Assembly (NCBI GenBank): GCA_018296165.2 | Contig: JACKQL020000009.1 | Coordinates: 124,001 to 188,000, forward strand | From: Termitomyces sp. T153 | Lineage: Eukaryota > Basidiomycota > Agaricomycetes > Agaricales > Lyophyllaceae | Direction of reading: 5' to 3' | DNA length: 64,000 bases | Part shown: one piece after another, positions 22,150 to 33,796 of the stretch | Position numbering within the stretch: position 1 is the first letter of the stretch | Layout: every line of letters begins with the position of its first letter | Notes under the pieces: generated by a model | Told to the model about the DNA's origin: nothing | Database searches by the model: none | Seen by the model: only the letters and a program-made list of their open reading frames with translations | Program-made: the position numbers and the translations under genes

Positions 22150-23480
22150 TCAGTTCTCTCTTTGAGTATCTCTGAAGATGTTTGCCTCATCTCTTTGAAC
22201 CACAATCCCTTCTAGAGCACAGATGGCAAAGAGCTCAGGATTGAAGAGGACAATATTGCTATTATTCCCTGCCCCTGTGCCATAGTCAGCCCATCTAGAC
22301 AATGTGTCTGGTTTGCCCATGCTCCATCTAGGTTTGTGATGCAGTGAGAAGTCAAAGTTGGCCAAATTCAGGGACCACCAAGCTTGGCATCAATTGAGTT
22401 TCTTAGTGGAACAGAAGTCCTCAAGGTTCTTGTGGTCTGTCCAGACTTTAAACTTATGTCATGTGCCCTCAAGGAAATGCTGCCATTCTTTGAAGGACCA
22501 GATAATGACAAGCATCTATTTGTCATGGATCTCATTGTTCTATTCTATTGCATTAAGGCTTTTGGAGTAGAAAGCTATTGGATGCTACTTGCCATCCTCC
22601 TTTGACTGCTGGGAGAGGACTGCTCCTGTGGCAAAGTCTGAGCTATCCACTTTAACACAGAAGAGAGTAATTGTCTAAAAACAGGAGGACAAGCTTTGAG
22701 GTAATGACTTGCTTGAGTGCACCAAAGGCAGCTTGCTGCAAGGACTCCCACTGCCATACTGTATCCTTGACAGTGAGGTTGAAGAGAGGGTGTGCATGGT
22801 GAGAGAAGTCCTGTATGAACCTGGAGTAAAAGTTGACAAACCCAAGAAAAGCCTGCACTTCCTTCTTGTTCCTTGGCTCAGGCCACTCTGCTACACTTGC
22901 CACTTTAATGAAGTCCATCTCAGCCATCCTATACAAAAGGATCAGACTTAGGTACTCCACCTTGGTCTGCTCAAATTCACACTTCTCAGACTTTTAATAG
23001 AGCTGGTATTAGCAGAGGCATTCCAAGACAATGCATGTGACCTGACAATGCTCCTCCAAGGTTTTAGTGTAGATATTATCAAGATACACACAGACAACAC
23101 CTTCCACAATCAGATCACAGAAAATGTCATTCATCATAGTCTGGAAAGTGGCTGGGCTATTGGTGAGACCAAAGAACATCACCAGAGGTTCAAAGAGTCC
23201 ACAATTGGTTTGGAATGCTGCTTTCCACTCATCTTCTTCTTTGATGCACACATTGTTGTAGCCCCAATAGACATCCAACTTAGTGAAGTAGTGTGCACCT
23301 CAAAGGTTGTTGACAAGTTCTGAGATGAGTGGCAAGGGATAGCAATTCTTCACTGTCATTGCATTTAAGACTTAATAGTCCTGAACCAGATGAAGAGACT
23401 CATCCTTCTTCTTAATGAAAAAGACTAGGGAGGCTATTGGGGACTTAGAGGGTCATATTTGTCCTGAGTTAAGATTCTCC
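22150..23480 (-). pseudogene. Gypsy-2 reverse transcriptase and RNase H
   Basis: Pieces in order: WGYNNVCIKEEDEWKAAF, EPLVMFFGLTNSPATFQ, then CVYLDNIYT where the catalytic block should be YLDDI; KEVQAFLGFVNFYSRFI marks the connection, and KPDTLSRWADY ends the RNase H. The second catalytic Asp is Asn, so this copy is inactive in addition to its frame breaks. Confidence 0.88.
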
Positions 23481-24141
23481 TGTAGAAATGCATCCAGCTC
23501 ATCCTGCTCACAGGGTGCAAGTGGATAGACCTTGCAGCTGGAGGGCTCTGCATCTGGTATCAGCTCAATTGCATGATCCCACTGCTTGCACTCTGGAAGT
23601 GAATCAAAGGAGGCCTTGGACAATACATCCTCAAAGTCATGGAGGTGATTGGGAACAGTGCTATGGAAGGGCTTGGCCTATGAATTTGCCACAAATGCCT
23701 CAGCCAGATGCTGAGAAGTCATCTGACTGGCCTGAATCTCTGCCACTGTAGGAGGGGGGCAGAGGATTGTAGCATAGATCCAATCACCCACTTCTATGGT
23801 CTCATCTAGGGACTCTGCATCTGGAGTACAGGTCCATTCTCCTTCACCTTCCTCTTCCTCTAGTGGATTCTCCTTTGCATTCATCTTCCTCCTGAGGTTC
23901 ACACCCAATATCTCAGACATTCTTGTAGAGGGCCTCTCTATAAGGGAATGCCAGAGGAGGAGGATTCAGGAGGTCAAGATCAGAATAAGGGAGATGCTCA
24001 GCACAACAGGCATGCATGGCAGCATGCTCACAAACATTTGCTCTATGCTTCTTGTGGGCTTCTTCAGCACAAGTCATGCAACAACAAGGGCAGCAGCTCA
24101 TCTACACCTTACTCTTGGTCCAGTCAATCTCAGGGTTGTGT

Positions 24142-24693
24142 TCACATAACCAGGTGAGCCCCAAGATCATGTCTTGTTTCCCCAAACTTGTGACAGCAAA
24201 GGCAGCTTTGCTCAGAGTGGTCTTGGTAATAAAAGACCAGGTTCACCACAGAGCAAATAGAGCCAGTTTCATTGAGCATGCCATCAGCATTGTACATGGG
24301 GATAGGACAAGATAGAGGGTGAGTGGTGAGATGATGTTGTTGCACATAGTCTGTGTGGAGGAAGAGGCCTGTTGCCCCACTGTCAAGCAGAGCAATCACA
24401 CTTTGGGTCTGCTGGATGTTTGTTGTCTTGATTTCCACCTGTAGCTTCAGGGAGTTGGCAGAAGGGGTGGAAGCAACAATGTAATGATGGGGGAGGTGGC
24501 ATTTATATGCAGGAATCTGGAGGCATGGATTAGGAGGTGTGTTTCCAGCAGAGACTTTAGCTGGAGAGGAGGTTTGTACATCTGAGGGGCTTATCATTTT
24601 GGGCATAGTATCAAAGGCAGCAACAGATATGTTTGATTCTATGGACAGGGGAGCAAAATGATTAGCACTAGGCAATGGGGGTGTACAGGTCAT
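24142..24693 (-). pseudogene. Gypsy-2 aspartic protease region
   Basis: The frame contains ALLDSGATGLFLHTDY, the retroviral-type D-S-G active site, near residue 105 of the open frame. It lies between gag and reverse transcriptase, as expected. The frame ends early at a stop. Confidence 0.82.
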
Positions 24694-24704
24694 CTGTTGC
24701 CCTT

Positions 24705-25948
24705 TTAAAAATCATCCTCCAACTCTGCAGGAACATCCTCCAATACATTAGCCACCTCCTTGGAGGAGACAGCTATAGGTGTGTCAGGATAGGGGGTTCT
24801 TGTTGCATCTTGGGCTGCTAGGAGTTGGATGAGCAGCTCTTCTTGTTCTGATGCAGTCAAGTAGCAAACTTCTAGCTCTTGAGGACAGTAGCAGGGAAAG
24901 TGACCAGCCTTTCCACAGCATTGACACAACAGAAGAGTAGAGGATTGCTGTTGGGAGGCATCAACATCCATTGGGACTCCTTGGGGTAGGGAGGACAAGG
25001 GGGCAACATGAGATGGAATGGGAAGGGCTGCACCTGCTTGTGGGGCTGCTAAAGCAGGCATGGAAGGGGGGACTTGGGGAGTGAACCCATGATGAGGGAA
25101 AGGAAATGTCAAGGGTTGTGTCCACCACAGCTCACATTGCAGTTCTATCAGCTGCCACTGCTCATGTGCCACCTTGTACCAGGTATCAACATGCTCATCA
25201 TCTGGGTGCCCCTCAACCATACTGTCAATGTGATCCATGAGAGAGGGGTGGAGTCCATCATAGAAGTTTAAGCAGAGTTGCAAACTATCTGGATATCCAG
25301 CCTGTTCAACTAAGGCACAAAAAGAGTCAATGTACTCATCAAGTGACTGCTTCCCTTGACCATATGGGTTTGGTCTCAAAGAGAAAGAGTTATGGTCTTT
25401 GCAGGGTCAAGGGGAAAGAACTCAGCTTGGAACTCCTTCTCAAACTCAATCCAGCCAGGGAAACTCTCAACTCCTCCTGGGCATCAAAAAATGCATAGTG
25501 CATAGGTTGAGGCTCAGCCTGCCTTCATGTAGGAGAGAACCCAGGCCATTTTTAAGTTGTCAGAGGCAAAGGCTTCACTGCTTGACTGGATATAGGTGAT
25601 GCAAGACTGGAGGAAATGGTCCCCATCAAATACATCAGGGAGCACAGGATGAGGAAGTTTGGAGCAGAGTGCTGAAGCCTCCAAGCTAGGTGTGGAAGAG
25701 AACCTTCTTGCAGCTGCTGGGTCTCCAGGGGTAGGAGGAAGAGTGACAGGAAGATGTTCCAGGAGGGCCTGGAGGGAAAGGAACACTGCTTTGGTGGTTT
25801 GACAGAGTCCAGTGAGTTCAGCAGTGTGGGAAGTAAAGAAGGCTTGGATAAGTTGAACCTGTGTTTCCAGGGACAGCAAATGACTCCATGCATTGTCCTG
25901 GGGGCTTGAAGCATCAGGGGGAGGTGCTGGAGGGGTTGGTTGGGTCAT
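24705..25948 (-). pseudogene. Gypsy-2 gag with CCHC zinc knuckle
   Basis: Two frames (25948-25514 and 25379-24705) form one gag broken by a frameshift. The first reads LPDVFDGDHFLQSCITYI, a typical fungal chromovirus gag core. The second ends with the knuckle CQCCGKAGHFPCYC, spaced C-x2-C-x4-H-x4-C. Gag forms the virus-like particle. Confidence 0.85.
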
Positions 25949-26065
25949 AGGAGGAGCACAGGGGGTATCAAGACACTGGTGGGGGAGAGACCTTTCGAAG
26001 AACCAAGTAGAAACTCAGGCAATCAAAAAGGGGGCTCTCAGACTGAATATAGAGACTTGTTCTGC

Positions 26066-26445
26066 TGTAAGGGCAACCTCTGGAGGCTGTAGCTCAATTA
26101 CACAACTGGCAAAGGGAAATACAAAGTCTATCCAGCACTGTACAGTGTCTACAAGTATAACTACACACCTGGCAAAGGGAGATCCAAAAAGAACCAGTCT
26201 AAGGAACTCCTTAGGCCAAATGCTACACTCTAGGCCTTTGGACTTGTGGGACACAACTGTACAGTAGGACAGAAAAGTCATGTGCCTCTGTTGCCAAGGT
26301 GGGGCATGTGACCCAATACAAATATAACTAAAAGATAGCCCTTGGTCAGAAGTACCTATGACTCAAAGATGGGAGGTCCACAATGAGTGGTTGTCTTGGA
26401 ATAAAAAAAACAATCCAGAGGTCCAGCCACAGTGGTCCCCTGACA
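26066..26445 (-). repeat. Gypsy-2 right LTR
   Basis: 380 bp, from TGTAAGGGCAACC to CCCCTGACA. Its middle matches the solo LTR at 41709-42361 (GATAGCCCTTGGTC block), which the left LTR lacks. It seems to have lost about 150 bp near its end relative to the solo LTR. Confidence 0.75.
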
Positions 26446-26591
26446 TCTGAGTATACCAGACAAATCAGAGATTTGTCTAATGGCTCTGCATGATAAGTAT
26501 GCAAGGGAACCTCCACCCTCCGAGAAGAACTACTAAGGAAGAACATATTGTTTGACTTGAAACAATATAGCATTGCCATTATGGATCTCAC
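26446..26591 (-). pseudogene. Copia pre-integrase/integrase start
   Basis: The frame reads HAEPLDKSLICLVYSDV, the copia block just before the integrase core (P-L-E-L-V-H-S-D-V-x-G-P). It is cut by gypsy-2 right after the Val. About 70 residues that should follow are absent from the other side of gypsy-2. Confidence 0.75.
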
Positions 26592-26760
26592 AGCTCATGT
26601 TGCATTGCACATAAGTCAAAACCAATGTATAGGTTCTGACTACATGTGTGCAAATAAGGCAATGCCTTATATTATGTAATATGTACACTAAAATAGGCAG
26701 TGCCAAAGGACACTGCCAAATATAGGTAAATAATATTCATAAATACTAAGTCTATGCAAA
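26570..26760 (-). repeat. Right terminal repeat of the copia element
   Basis: Matches 9090-9260 in the same orientation, including GCCTTATATTATGTAATATG. It overlaps the start of the integrase frame, so little or no gag remains in this copy. Confidence 0.55.
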
Positions 26761-26779
26761 ATGATGGATGCTCCATTAT

Positions 26780-26862
26780 ACTCACTTTGCTTGGTTAGGT
26801 CATTGTATCTTATCAACTCATGTCTTGCCAAGACCCAGCCCCATCCTCACTTTGTCTACTCT
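26780..26862. repeat. Minisatellite-like repeat, right part
   Basis: One full and one partial unit of the CTCACTTTGCTTGGTTAGGTC-like repeat (first 20 bases differ slightly from the left copies). It continues the repeat at 8949-9085 on the other side of the copia element. Confidence 0.55.
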
Positions 26863-27900
26863 TTGATTTTTATTCATTAGAGTTCCTCAATGAAGTAATC
26901 AATATTGTCAGATAAATTGAGCTTTTCTACTTATCTCTCTTACCATGCCAACTTGGATTTTTTTTTCAATCAATGTGCTTATAGTCCTGTTTTTGCTCAT
27001 GTTAGTAGATGTAAAACTTTACTATAATTTCAATCATATTTTGTTTGTTCAAATAAAGCTTTTTTATAAGTATTCCAACCCTAAGTATACTGTAAATCTG
27101 AGTTTGTTGCCTTTGACTTTCAAAATATTGGGTGGTTGAGACTTGAAATTTATTCCACATGATCTAAGAGGCAGCCAGAAGTGCATTAAAAGACAGTAGA
27201 TGCCTGGTCAATCAATGTTCCTTGCATCTGTTGATATGAGCTGTCCAAATGGCTCAAAAAGTAAAAATTACCATATTTGAGAGAAGTGAACACCTTACAA
27301 GTAATCATATTGCATCATCCATCACACTGTGCAAATGCTCAATTGTAATGCTCAAGTCACAAGCTATCTAATCCAATCTAAGTTTAGGTATACACACTAG
27401 TTAACTTCTTTTTTGGAGTGAAAGGGGGTCAAAGAAACAAGTTATGCTATTCCTTTGGCCACCTTTGAATTTGCTCTGATGAGCAATCCAATTCAAGTCT
27501 ATCAGATCTATATTCAAGTCTATATATGAATCAGAGTGAGCAAAAACCTCTCAAAGACCATCAGGAACAATAGTTGCTAAAGTTCCTTCTCAAGTTTAAA
27601 AAATAAGTAGAAGGTTTTACCGGATGCTATCCTTGCACTGCTGGGAGTGATTTCTTTGGGAAGTTTTGAAATTTTTTTGGATGAATAGCATACCATGTTT
27701 ATTTTCCAAAAATGTGCCAGAATACAGGTGTATTCAAAAACAGTATGTAAATGCCTGGAAAAGGCTAAAATTAGTTAAATATTGCCTGAAAGATCAAGTT
27801 TCAGAGCTCAAAAAAACAATAGATTCATTGCACACATGCTATAAACCAAAGCTGTATGTTATACCATTTTTTCCCTATCCAGAGTGTGAGTAAACACCAA
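26863..27900. other. AT-rich repeat remnant, unrecognised
   Basis: CpG-poor, AT-rich sequence ending near 27900, where normal composition returns. A plus-strand frame at 27666-27893 (75 codons, with AWKRLKLVKYCLKDQVSELK) looks like a basic coiled coil from a transposon-encoded protein, but I cannot name it. Confidence 0.4.
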
Positions 27901-30900
27901 CTACCCTAAAAGGAAGGTTCTTGGTCAGCGCTTACTTACATTCCACAGCCACTTCCCAAGAGTCGTCGCATATATTATAGAACGAACGGTTATGCTGTTA
28001 CACTTCAAGCATGTAGTACGGGGACTGACATGGAGCAATGCCCCAGCAGGTCGTTGAAAAACTAAATGGAGAAAACAAAGAGATGAAACACTTCAAGCAT
28101 CATCTGCATTTGGCATGTGGTATATCTTCAATTCACTGTATTTATTTTCATGATAACACGATTAATGCACGAGACGCGTCTACTGGGCCAGCTCAACTGA
28201 CAATCCATTATCCAGTCCCACGATCGATATTCTCAACTCCTAGATGATTCCTTTGACCTGCTATGAGTCTAAAAGCGCTGGAAAAATATAACAAGATCAC
28301 AAAGCTCAAGAAGAAAGCTTTGACGATCATCAGGAAGGTGTTATCTTATCAAAAGAAACGCCCTCATCTGAGACGCACCGATTGGCAATCCTTTGTTGAG
28401 ATCACACTGTGATGGCCGGCCTTCACGCTGTGCTGTAGATACAATAGGAGACATGCACCTCTTTCACGTAGATTTTTGCCAACAAAGTTTGGTTCCTTTC
28501 GGCCATGGTTCAGGAGCTGACCGGATACACTGAGTATCTTTGTTTCTAACACACCAGATCGAAAGAATGAGAAATATGTCGTCAAAAATCAATCGGTGGT
28601 ACATATTCGACTAGAGTCAAAGATACCTTCAGGCGGCAGAACCGTGAGATTGCCTTTGTCATTCGAGGTGTTTTTAGAGGTTGGCGGATAACTCCAAGTC
28701 CGAGTCGGAATGTGCCCGTTCCAACCGACGAGTCGATACATATCATATGACTTGCAATTTGCGCTCTTCACTTGTGCTTTGCATAGGAATCGTAGATTCT
28801 GGCTGTCTCATCAATTGCCTGCGAACCGGACACCAATTCAGCTAAATTAGAAAGATTGTCATTTTTCCAAGCAATCATATGGACATTCTGCGACAAGCAG
28901 AGCCCAAAGTAATGGTCGTGTAAATACAAATGCTTAGTCCCAACGTTTTAATTAAGAAATGCGGAATCACATTTGACTGAAAACCAGAACGCCGCAGCCA
29001 CTCAGATTGCGGAACAAGAAGTATTGCACCGACAGGCGAAGTCCAACACGATCATAGAAACCATCGTGCAACTTATTGAAAAATCGGCGGTAATCATTCA
29101 GGAGACAGGATGTATCTTAATACGTCATTCTAACAGAAGTGAGTACTCAGGCGTAGTACTCAGGCCCCATGATCTTCGTATCCATCTTTGTGTGAACCAA
29201 GACTTGCGCGCTTATGATCAAAATGTCCTTACCTTTTTGAAACATCCATACGAGGCTGTGTTCAGGCGGCGTTGTAGTGGTGTTGTGTGAATCTCACACG
29301 GGAGACAATCAATCCAATATCACCCTCAATCTAGCCTAGCACAATTCGATCTTCCGCACCATATGATGGTTCATGAAAAATATAACAGGCCAAAGAATTA
29401 GAGAAGACGTCGCTATAACGTGTCACTAGCCTATATCGCATTTAGCCTTGAGTGAGTTCTACCATGGTTCCGAAAGTTAGGCATGATACATCGATTTTCA
29501 CAGAGGCATCAGGCATGAGTATGGAGAGGGTTTTCCCTGGGTTAAGAAAGGTTGTGAACAATCTTCTTTATCCGGTGATTGTGTGGACATGAGGTACCAT
29601 TGCCTCCCCCGCTCAAGTTTCGCAGCCTGGCGGCCTCATGGTCCTTGAGAAAGGGTCGTAAATAGTGAAGCAAAGCCCAGACCAATCAAAATCTAGGAAT
29701 GAGGGCATTCAACTGGTGATCACAGATGTTAGGATATGAATCATCACTTCTATGAGAAGCGTGTAAGCCTATCTCATACTGTGTTATCCATCGATAGAAG
29801 CCGAGTTCGAGATTGCTTAAAAGTGCACGTTTTGGCTCCTAGAGACCTTGCTACCGAACTCGATCCTACTCACGAACGCACCAGTTTGCACAGAGAATAA
29901 GAAGATGACCATACCATCGAAAAGAGATGTCCGATAACGAAAATAGATGAGCTGCGAGTTAATATCGGTAAGGTGTCGTCTAAGAAGACTGCCTTCAACG
30001 TGTATATGCTTTGAGGGTTAGAACAAGATATCACGAACGTGGTAATTCCAAAGGAAGGCCCAAGGCTAATCAACAGCAGAAAGTCGACCACTTTGGATCA
30101 AACGCCAACGATATCCTGTTGTACCGAGTCTTGTTCTACAAACGACGAATAGTCACAGGCTCAATAATATGATAACGAGATCTATAAGGTGTTCGATCAA
30201 CGAAGTGCCGCAGTTTAGTCTACGTTGGGAACTTGAAATATTGGTTGTTATCAGGACCCAATGGCGCTCGGCAGTATGTCCATTAGAAGAGCAACACACG
30301 GCTACCTAGAGTTCAGGAAATTTGGTCTATTATCAGAAGAAAATTCACACAAGTGTGCGTTGAACCTGCATTTTCAGGTCCCTCTAGGCGCAGCCGGCCC
30401 CCATGTCAACGTAGAGAGACATCATCCATGGTCTCGGAACGAGTTACGATCGGCCTCGAGTCCGAAATATCCTTTGATAGGAGCGAACGAAGCTTACAGT
30501 ATAGTCGAAAAGCCATTCGAAAGACTCAGTCAGGAAATTGTTCCCAGGTTTTTTGGACGATAACGAGGGTAGAAGCCGTGGAACTTGAGACCGTAGTATG
30601 GAGGTTATGAGGACCAAAAATATACCGTGGTTGTCCGAGGAGAACGAGGTCAGGGTTCCGAGGTTCTTCATGTGAGAGTAGTTGAACTACGGAAGTCGTG
30701 GAAAATTGTTTCTAGAATAACGAGCGAGACCGGCCCTGTTCCGTCATTGAAGCTTATAACGGAGCTCCAAACTGAAGACATCATGTCCGGAAAAGTCAAA
30801 CGAATGTACCCAAGTCTTCGAGTAATCTTTTGAGGACATGAATATTGAAAACTCAAGAGAACTTGTGAAAATCAAGTTCGTTGGGTTTCAACAACGTCAT

Positions 30901-32420
30901 GGGTTTACTCACGAGTTGATGGAGAACGGCACTGGTGAAGTCGGAGCACACATCATTCGAAAGGCTTATTTGTCACAAGCTGGCAATCTGTCTAGCATAT
31001 AGCATTAAAACATAGGACATGACCCGTGATGAGGATGTATACGACACAACGGATTGTTGCCTGTGGGAATGTTTTGTGTGGTCATAGGTGGAACGATCTC
31101 AGGATTTCGAGGTTCAACGACATGAGGGCGAGGATGAACATGAATCATGCCCGCTGCACAGCCAGTCGCCAAGCCAAGAATTTCATTTGCGAGACAGGTA
31201 ACCCCAGCGCCGGTATTCCAAATGCCGTGAGCTACTCACACCCCATATCACTGGGAGAGTCCACGAATAGATCGATATATCCAGGCATAGCGCGAACGAT
31301 ATCAGCTCTGATGAATGGCGCCCTTGCGGTGGTCGAAGAAGACGGCCAGAATACGTCATGGAATGCTCACCTCATGAGTTTCGGGTTGACGTTGAGCCCG
31401 ACGTACACTATATCGTAATCATGATTCTGATACAACACTAGCCAACCCCAGAATGAACCCACACAAAAGATAATTCACAAGCATCGTGCATCTCGAGTTG
31501 GAAAACAAAAGAGCTGTGATGAGAGTCATTGGTCTAAGCTGGAAGAACAACACACCAACAAGATGTCGTGTTGGACTTTATGTCCGTGATCGAGAAGTTA
31601 CGAACTATCGTTGTGGAGTTGGCGTGGAGACGAGTGGGGAGATGCCAATAACATCGTGGTGATTCGTCAAGTCACCGTATACGTATTATTCATTTCTGAT
31701 TAGTAATCGATTTTCTCAATGGCCCACAGAAGCACATATTTCTTATCAAATGTTTCTTTCGTCTCTACGATCCCTTTGCCTCTGCAGAGCCAGTCAGACT
31801 GACTGCACGATCATCTCCTGCCACACTTTGTCCGAAGCATGAGAAAGAGACAACCATGTTGGACGTAGAAAACTCAAAAATAGCCCACTTCCCAAGGTAA
31901 ACGTGGAAGTCGCTCAGCCACCCTCTCACACTCTCCCACACCAAGGCCTTGTGGTTTTCCGCAATTGAGTCTTGGTTGCGCCGACTGTATGTAAGTACAC
32001 CCAATCTCAAACCGGTTCCTTCGGATAGTGCTAAAACAGGATTAGAGTTGAGATCTAGATCTGAGATGCTCTGTTCGGTAAACTTGCCGGGTAGGTTGCC
32101 TAAGGTTGTAGAAACTCTAGACTGCAGGCCTCGGGCTCCTTTGACTATGCACCTCATTAAGTATCTTGATTTTTACATCATGCTTCTCCCTTTCATAGCA
32201 GAATAACTTCGTCTTCACTTTGTAATTGGTGAGGTTCTTGCCGGACCGACTGACCGGTGACCCACAAACAACGACTCCGTAAAATTTTCTACTGGTATTA
32301 CATAAGGAAATCAAATTCGACTGAATCACCACATGCGAGAAACGTGTGCTGATCCATTCTCCAATTTGTCTCATCGCATTCTACAAGAAACTGTCTCGAT
32401 TTTGTCATGGGCTTTATAGT
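27901..32420. other. Gene-poor region with normal CpG content
   Basis: About 4.5 kb where CpG is not depleted but no open frame exceeds about 130 codons and none shows a domain I know. Candidates such as 30261-30563 (plus) and 31765-32157 (minus) have no splice-compatible partners that I could find. It may hold non-coding RNA or decayed genes. Confidence 0.45.
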
Positions 32421-32424
32421 GCCT

Positions 32425-32830
32425 GAAGGTGAAGCCGCTCCCCAACTTTTGGTCGCACAAACCTTCCATGGATCATAATGGCTTTCAGTTTACGTCCGAA
32501 AATCCGAAGAGCTTTCGACATTTCTGCGACGACATGATCGCCGAACGAGTATACACACGTTCAAAAATACCTTTCGGTAGGCTTGGGCCGAAGCGACTGC
32601 TCTAAGCTGTCCTCCATAGCCGTGGGTATCGTATACGATATTCTGATGCTCCGGCAAAACAGAAGCGAGCGCCCAAATCATTTCATTTGGTTTCTCGTTT
32701 GCGACCTGTCGCTAGACACGCCCAGAATAATTGCACTCACGGAACACTGAAGTCGCTCGGACTTATCAGATTTCGTCGACTTCGATACATCAGTTTTGGG
32801 CGAGCGATGTCCAAACTAAACAGTAGTTGG
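32425..32830 (-). pseudogene. Possible decayed or partial gene, unrecognised
   Basis: On the minus strand a coding-like exon reads NEKPNEMIWALASVLPEHQN and then YGGQLRAVASAQAYRK, ending at 32571 with a GTATTT donor. A CAG acceptor at 32526-32524 follows 47 nt later. Just downstream, MSKALRIFGRKLKAIMIHG and VRPKVGERLHL also look coding, but they are in a phase that this junction does not give. Upstream, an exon ending LQCS with a GTGAGT donor near 32740 may belong. I know no family for it. Either it has an unusual junction or it is frameshifted. Confidence 0.4.
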
Positions 32831-33796
32831 AACTATCGTTGAAAAAGTGAGTTGACCTGAGTAGATTTGTCCCTACAATACATATAGAGTAGATTTGTCC
32901 CACCTCGACCGTGGAGTTCTTGCATCTGAGGTTGATGTCCGGCATATATGATATACATTATTCTTTGGTGGTGATTTTGTGATTTTGATCATGAAATAAT
33001 AGCCTAAAAATCAGAATTAGATGTCGATGGTGGAATACAACATTCTGATCTGCTTTGCGCGCAGAGTCCATCATACGTCGGGCGTTCGCCCCTCGACGGA
33101 TGGTCCGGACTATACGTGGGATGTAACTGCTTACATGCGCCGAACGAGAGTACGTGAAAAGCTGCTGTTCTTGTTCTTGAATAAGCGCACGACTACACAT
33201 ACGTGGATGGAAGCAAGCACTCGTGGAGTCGCGCAGTATCGTCTTGAACTGATCAAGCTCGGGTATGAGTGCGGCCTTGAGAAAGTTCCCATATAAGTAG
33301 ACGCCACTCTCACACACCGTCCCGATACTTCCCATGCCGACTAAGAGTAAAAAACGAACGGTCCAAATCAGGAGTCACTTTTGGAATTTTTCGATTGACG
33401 TGAATCTGGTTTTACCTAAACACAGTAAGAATGGTCTGCGGACGGATGTAGCTGACAACAGTGTAACTCCTGTCTTCGATGCAAAATTGATTTCAAGTTC
33501 ACCAGGTAATGCGTGTTAAGCATAATAGACAAACGTAAGTTATATATATAGTGCGTAGGATGGTAATGTTAGAGTATATTACACAATGCTAGGACGTTTG
33601 GGGAATCGTATGGGAGGGGAATTGCGTGAGGGATCGTGTGGGGTAATATACATATATATGCTTGAACAATCAATACAGTGGATTGGATTGTATAATTTGA
33701 TGTCCGCGTCCAATGAGTGAAATGTAGTGGATGGTGTGCGATGCGAAGGTATAGCATAGAAACCGAATTGCAGGACCCTGAGTTCCTAAGATCGTT
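32831..33796. other. Region without a convincing gene
   Basis: Open frames on both strands at 32958-33335 and 33021-33296 overlap each other and show no domain. A duplicated AGTAGATTTGTCCC segment lies at 32860 and 32888, and a short TA run at 33540-33550. Confidence 0.4.

Larger units (their letters stand above)
20231..26445 (-). mobile_element. Gypsy-2: chromodomain Ty3/gypsy retrotransposon, 6.2 kb
   Basis: On the minus strand the order is gag, protease, reverse transcriptase, RNase H, integrase, chromodomain, the chromovirus layout. LTR-like ends are 20231-20621 and 26066-26445, starting TGTAAGG and ending CCCCTGACA. A GGGGGGGTGA polypurine signal sits next to the left (3') LTR. The LTRs match in their first 220 bp but differ in the rest, and no clean target duplication is seen (ATCTC on the left, TCTGA on the right). 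The copia sequence on the two sides is also not contiguous. All frames are interrupted. Confidence 0.82.
9090..26760 (-). mobile_element. Decayed Ty1/copia retrotransposon, minus strand, invaded by two gypsy elements
   Basis: Read on the minus strand the order is pre-integrase/integrase start (26591-26446), integrase end (20230-19697), acidic linker (19666-19205), reverse transcriptase (19298-18724, continued 10970-10564), RNase H (10326-10048). Integrase before reverse transcriptase is diagnostic of copia. Direct repeats at about 9090-9260 and 26570-26760 flank it and look like its LTRs. Two gypsy elements interrupt it, at 10976-18718 and 20231-26445. Every coding part carries stops or frame breaks and CpG is nearly absent, so it is an old dead copy. 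Confidence 0.8.

Noticed and set aside
20226..26450. Possible target duplication of gypsy-2 (ATCTC against TCTGA)
   Set aside because: The match is only partial and needs shifted ends; the flanking copia sequence is not contiguous, so I do not claim it.
33021..33296. 91-codon plus-strand frame
   Set aside because: A longer frame overlaps it on the minus strand, neither has family features, and there is no supporting exon structure.
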